This document shows positions 43,519 through 46,669 of a stretch of DNA of 46,669 bases, piece by piece. The stretch is from assembly GCA_004297765.1 (NCBI GenBank), contig SCTZ01000148.1, forward strand, positions 1 through 46,669. The letters are read 5' to 3'. Source of the stretch: Chloroflexota bacterium (lineage in GTDB: Bacteria > Chloroflexota > Dehalococcoidia > FW602-bin16). The notes under the pieces are model-generated. The model did not search any database. It had not been told where the DNA came from and worked only from the letters and a program-made list of their open reading frames with translations. The position numbers and the translations under genes are program-made. The stretch's first letter is position 1. The number at the start of each line of letters is the position of its first letter.

Positions 43519-43637
43519 TCATTCTGAGGCGCGCACCCTTCGGCTCTGCTCAGGGCAGGCGCCGAAGAATCCGCACCCCTTGCCGCACAAGAGTCGTAAA
43601 GGCGCGGATTCTTCGCGCTGCGGCGCTCAGAATGACA
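43519..43637. repeat. 119-bp MITE/REP-like element with GTCATTCTGAG inverted ends
   Basis: The gap between HyuB-like copy 2 and the DUF2148 pair is almost filled by this element. It opens with GGTCATTCTGAGGCGC and closes with GCGCTCAGAATGACA, inverted ends with one inserted base. Inside, GAAGAATCCGC and GCGGATTCTTCG form a second inverted pair. Related modules are at 36429-36665. No coding capacity. Confidence 0.7.
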
Positions 43638-43639
43638 AA

Positions 43640-45715
43640 CTACTGCCAGGAAACCGCGATAGTCTCCCTGTGCCTGGCCGGAGCGAAGGGCGTACCCGGC
43701 CACAGGCCGTAGTCACGCAGGATCTCGTCCTTCGGCTTCTTCTGCGACCACTCGTCCAGGAACTCTTTGAACGGCTTTCCTCGTCGCTTGCGATCCTCGA
43801 ACTCCGCGGCCCGCAGTTCCGCCGTCCGGGCCTCGTCCACCGTGAACGTCTTCGGATCGTAGGCCACCTTGTAGACCTCCTCCGCCGTCCACTCAGAGAT
43901 ACACTCGTCTTCCAGATCCTTCATGACCGCGTTGGGGTCACGCTCGATGGCATCCCCGTAGCCCGGCCCGCCCTGTTCCAGGCTGGCCAGGATGTCGCCC
44001 TCCTCCAGCACAACCATGCTCGAGTTGGTGTGCTTGACAATGCACTCGCCCTGCACGTTGTTGAGCAGCGACTCCATGTCATAGGGGATCTTCTCCGGCG
44101 TCTCCTGGACAATCTGCCTAAGGTTGTTCTTCTTGAGGTAGATGGTTACCAGCGGTGTTGGCATATATCCGCCAAACAGACCGCGCCCGAGTGGAAACTT
44201 GCAGAAGCCCGACAGGCTCACGGCATACAGCATGGAGGTGCCGTGTACCATCCAGGCTCCCCCGATCGCACGTCCGCCGCGATACTTGCCGAAGCCGTGC
44301 CCGTCCTTCCAGTAGCGGCTGCGGAAGATCGGCACCACCGGGTACTGGGACTCGAACAGCTCGCTGTCGATGAATTCGCCCACCGAACAGTAGATGAAGC
44401 CACCCACGTCGTTGCCATCTCCGTCGTGCTTGGCTCCCATGCCCACCCCGTTGGGCAACCCTTGATCCCAGCCCGCGTAGGACACTCCGAACTTGTTCAC
44501 TCCTGCGATAGGTATAGAGTGACTGACCCCCGGCCAGGTGGATAGCACGTACTCGCGCTGTTCGGGACTGTTCATCAGCATCTTCTCGAAGGCGTTATGC
44601 AGCGCCGCGGCGAAGTTAGCAATCGTGGCCACGCCCAGACCGATAGCGTCATCCGGATCGGCGTTCAGGATACAGCCTTCCGGGAAGATGTACTCGAAGG
44701 GCGCGAAGACCCCGTTGGACTGCTTCAGATCCCAGAACAGGAACTGGTACAGATAGCAGGCGCTCATGGCCACCATGCAGTGCGGCAGCGTATTGAAGTT
44801 GGCGAAGAGCGGTCGCGGTCCGGTCCCGGTGAAGTCCACGATCACCTGGTCCGCCACCTTATGCACGTTCACCGCACACTTCAACAGACCGTACCGGTCG
44901 TTGCCGGCCCAATCCACAAAAGTTAGCTCGCGGAACGTCCCATCGTTGAGGCTGGCGATACGCCTGCGAGCCGCTTGAGCCGTCTCCTCGATGGTGCGGC
45001 GCATGACGCCGATCACCAGCTCCACACCCTTCTTCTCGATAACCTCCTTGACCCTCCGCTCCAGGATGTAGCAGGCGGCTGTGCGGGCCTTGTTGTCCAG
45101 CGTTTGCTGGCGAGGATCCCGCACAAAGTTCTCCATCATCTCCACCAGGTCCTGCCGCAGGGTGTAGTTCTCCCCGATCTTGATCGGGCAGATCCGCATC
45201 CCCTCGTCATAGCGGCTCTCAGCCGAGGGCGGGTGGCCACCCGGCTCCCGGGCGCCCGTATCGATTTCGTGCGTGGCGGTCGCGGTCCAGGCCACCAGCT
45301 CATCCCCATGGAAGATGGGCATGTAGTTGATCATGTCCGCGTTGTGCAGCCCGCCGTAGGTGGCATCGTTGGTGAAGAAGATGTCTCCCGGCCTGATGCC
45401 AACCTGCGGGTTGTCCTTGAAGTAGCGCATGGCGTACTTGATAGCTAGCACGCCGTTTACCAGGTGCAGGTGGGTGCCAGTGACCGCGGTGGCCAGGTCA
45501 CCGTTGGCCGTGTATAGACCTATTGCTACGTCGCCCGCCTCGATCATTGGCGAGACGCCCATGCGCACCAGCGCATCGCGGGCCTCCCAGCAGGAGACCT
45601 CCAGCTTGCGCCCGTACACCTCGTAGTCGATCAGCCCGAGATTCTGCATACACTCGATCTCACGCTCACTGGCCGGCTCGGGCTTGTAATGGCTCAACAG
45701 TTCTGGATCCCTCAC
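43640..45715 (-). CDS. Acetone-carboxylase-alpha-like HyuB-family protein (copy 2)
   Basis: A 691-residue protein, about 88% identical by eye to the gene at 37622-39691 and 6 kb away in the same orientation. It keeps the same metal-site histidines and aspartate (HNADMINYM and ATHEIDTGAREPGG). It starts with GTG at 45715 behind GGGAG, and sequence just upstream of both copies is similar. Most changes are conservative, so both are probably functional. It is 104 bp downstream of a sugar-type ABC ATPase and has no HyuA partner in reach. The twin genes bracket the UroD/EamA/DUF2148 genes. Confidence 0.85.
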   Translation of the reverse strand: MRDPELLSHYKPEPASEREIECMQNLGLIDYEVYGRKLEVSCWEARDALVRMGVSPMIEAGDVAIGLYTANGDLATAVTGTHLHLVNGVLAIKYAMRYFKDNPQVGIRPGDIFFTNDATYGGLHNADMINYMPIFHGDELVAWTATATHEIDTGAREPGGHPPSAESRYDEGMRICPIKIGENYTLRQDLVEMMENFVRDPRQQTLDNKARTAACYILERRVKEVIEKKGVELVIGVMRRTIEETAQAARRRIASLNDGTFRELTFVDWAGNDRYGLLKCAVNVHKVADQVIVDFTGTGPRPLFANFNTLPHCMVAMSACYLYQFLFWDLKQSNGVFAPFEYIFPEGCILNADPDDAIGLGVATIANFAAALHNAFEKMLMNSPEQREYVLSTWPGVSHSIPIAGVNKFGVSYAGWDQGLPNGVGMGAKHDGDGNDVGGFIYCSVGEFIDSELFESQYPVVPIFRSRYWKDGHGFGKYRGGRAIGGAWMVHGTSMLYAVSLSGFCKFPLGRGLFGGYMPTPLVTIYLKKNNLRQIVQETPEKIPYDMESLLNNVQGECIVKHTNSSMVVLEEGDILASLEQGGPGYGDAIERDPNAVMKDLEDECISEWTAEEVYKVAYDPKTFTVDEARTAELRAAEFEDRKRRGKPFKEFLDEWSQKKPKDEILRDYGLWPGTPFAPARHRETIAVSWQ

Positions 45716-45787
45716 GCCTCTCTACTCCCTTTCAAAGACATGTTCGGAATGACCTTCGCTGACCCTGAAAGGCGCGAAGGATGATCG

Positions 45788-45807
45788 CCTTGGCAATTGC
45801 CTTGGCA
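45788..45807. repeat. Short direct repeat GCCTTGGCA around GGCAATTGCC
   Basis: GCCTTGGCA occurs at 45788-45796 and 45799-45807 with an 11-bp period; the overlap creates the palindrome GGCAATTGCC (45792-45801). It lies about 75 bp upstream of the HyuB-like copy 2 start, where an operator could be. I see no matching promoter boxes. Confidence 0.3.
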
Positions 45808-45819
45808 GAGTAATATCCG

Positions 45820-46669
45820 TCAAGACGCACTGGGCAGCGATGCGGTCTCGGCGGTCCGCGCCTGCACGGCACCCAGGCTATGGGCCAGCACCTCGTCGGG
45901 CGTCGTCTGGGCAGGCGTGGTCTCGAACACGATCTCCCCGTCCCGCATCACCAGCACCCGATCCGCGATCCCCAGCACTTCCTCCAACTCTGACGAGATC
46001 AGCAGGATCCCTGCCCCCTCCTCCGCTAGATCCTCTACCAGCTTGTAGATCTCTGCCTTCGCCCCCACGTCGATCCCCGCCGTCGGCTCATCCAGCATGT
46101 ACACCCGTGCACTCGTCGTCAGCCACTTCCCCACCACCACCTTCTGCTGGTTCCCTCCGCTCAGATACTGCACCTGCGTCTTCGCCCCAGGCGTCACGAT
46201 CCGCATCTCACGGATCCGCTGCTGCGCCACGCCTAGCTCTCGCCCCCCTCGCACCAACCCCATCCGCTGGAACACGTGCAGACAGGCTAACGAGATGTTC
46301 TGATGGATCCCATGCGTCGGCAACAACCCCTGCGAGCGCCGCTCCTCAGGGATCAGCGCGATCCCCTCCCGAATGGCATCCCGCGTCGACCGGATCTTCA
46401 CTGCCTTCCCATCCAGCAGGATCTCGCCCGCCTTCAGCTTGTCCACCCCGAAGATCGCCCGCGCCACCTCCGTCTTCCCAGCCCCCACCAACCCGTAGAT
46501 CCCCACGATCTCCCCTCGCCGCACCGTGAACGACACTCCACACGCCGCCCCAGCCGGTGTCACCCCCCGCGCATCCAGCACCACCTCCCCCACCGGGATG
46601 CTTCGCTTGGGATACAGTTGCTTCAGGTCCGTCCCCACCATCTGCCGGATCACTTCGTCCATGTTCGTC
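45820..46669 (-). CDS. Partial sugar-type (CUT2) ABC transporter ATPase, C-terminal half
   Basis: The last 282 residues of a second RbsA/MglA-like ATPase run in from the right edge; the frame is open at the edge and the first ATG seen (46662) is internal. It shows the family link EVIRQMVG, a degenerate second Walker A (GLVGAGKTE), signature LSGGNQQKVVVGKW, Walker B DEPTAGIDVGAKAE and SSELEEVLG. It differs from the ATPase at 2294-3847, so it belongs to another transporter whose other genes would lie to the right. It probably heads into the HyuB-like copy 2 transcript. Confidence 0.92.
   Translation of the reverse strand, partial: TNMDEVIRQMVGTDLKQLYPKRSIPVGEVVLDARGVTPAGAACGVSFTVRRGEIVGIYGLVGAGKTEVARAIFGVDKLKAGEILLDGKAVKIRSTRDAIREGIALIPEERRSQGLLPTHGIHQNISLACLHVFQRMGLVRGGRELGVAQQRIREMRIVTPGAKTQVQYLSGGNQQKVVVGKWLTTSARVYMLDEPTAGIDVGAKAEIYKLVEDLAEEGAGILLISSELEEVLGIADRVLVMRDGEIVFETTPAQTTPDEVLAHSLGAVQARTAETASLPSAS

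Noticed and set aside
43479..43703. N-terminal extension of the first DUF2148 gene
   Set aside because: It would be translated from the palindromic repeat at 43519-43637 and the end of the HyuB-like gene; the ATG at 43478 has a good ribosome site.

Overview
The window is a 46.7 kb, GC-rich (about 60% by eye) bacterial catabolic region. Almost every gene lies on the minus strand; only two genes near 33.4-36.4 kb are on the plus strand. I see no rRNA, tRNA, phage, transposase or CRISPR array. The gene mix suggests Chloroflexota (Dehalococcoidia/SAR202-like or Thermomicrobia-like): F420-type luciferase-fold oxidoreductases, a very large MalT-like LuxR regulator, ketone-carboxylase (hydantoinase/oxoprolinase family) genes, a split B12 mutase, lipoprotein binding proteins, and many GC-rich palindromic intergenic repeats. 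That assignment is an inference from gene content.

Layout, left to right. (1) 1-11.4 kb reads right to left as a ketone-carboxylase-like operon (HyuA-like, HyuB-like, small zinc gamma subunit), an acyl-CoA ligase, a complete sugar-type (CUT2) ABC importer and the start of a KorD-like ferredoxin subunit cut by the left edge. (2) 12.1-15.0 kb is a 989-residue MalT/LuxR-type regulator with its own extended -10 promoter, preceded by a possible 35-codon hydrophobic small ORF. (3) 15.7-33.1 kb is a 14-gene, same-direction catabolic run. In order of transcription it has IpdAB-like class I CoA-transferase-fold subunits, two crotonases, an FAD oxidoreductase, an acyl-CoA dehydrogenase, an orphan LivK-type binding lipoprotein, a transglutaminase-like protein, a split B12 acyl-CoA mutase, two tandem F420-type LLM oxidoreductases, a second acyl-CoA dehydrogenase and two thiolases. 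(4) 33.1-33.45 kb is a divergent promoter region in which both promoters carry a TTAACGTT-type operator at the predicted start. (5) 33.45-36.4 kb (plus strand) is a beta-keto-acid cleavage enzyme followed by acetoacetyl-CoA synthetase. (6) 36.8-46.7 kb (minus) holds an acetoacetate-decarboxylase-like gene, two closely similar acetone-carboxylase-alpha-like genes (about 88% protein identity by eye) that flank a UroD-like protein, an EamA transporter and two DUF2148 ferredoxin-domain proteins, and at the right edge the C-terminal half of a second sugar-type ABC ATPase.

How it may work together (inference): acyl-CoA ligase and transporters bring in and activate a ketone- or ring-bearing substrate. 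Crotonases and the IpdAB-like pair could open a ring. Dehydrogenases, thiolases and the B12 mutase shorten the products, and the beta-keto-acid cleavage enzyme plus AacS funnel acetoacetate to acetoacetyl-CoA and then acetyl-CoA. The most novel points are the B12 mutase, which lacks the methylmalonyl-CoA mutase signature residues; the twin orphan HyuB genes around a UroD/DUF2148 cassette; and the paired divergent operators.
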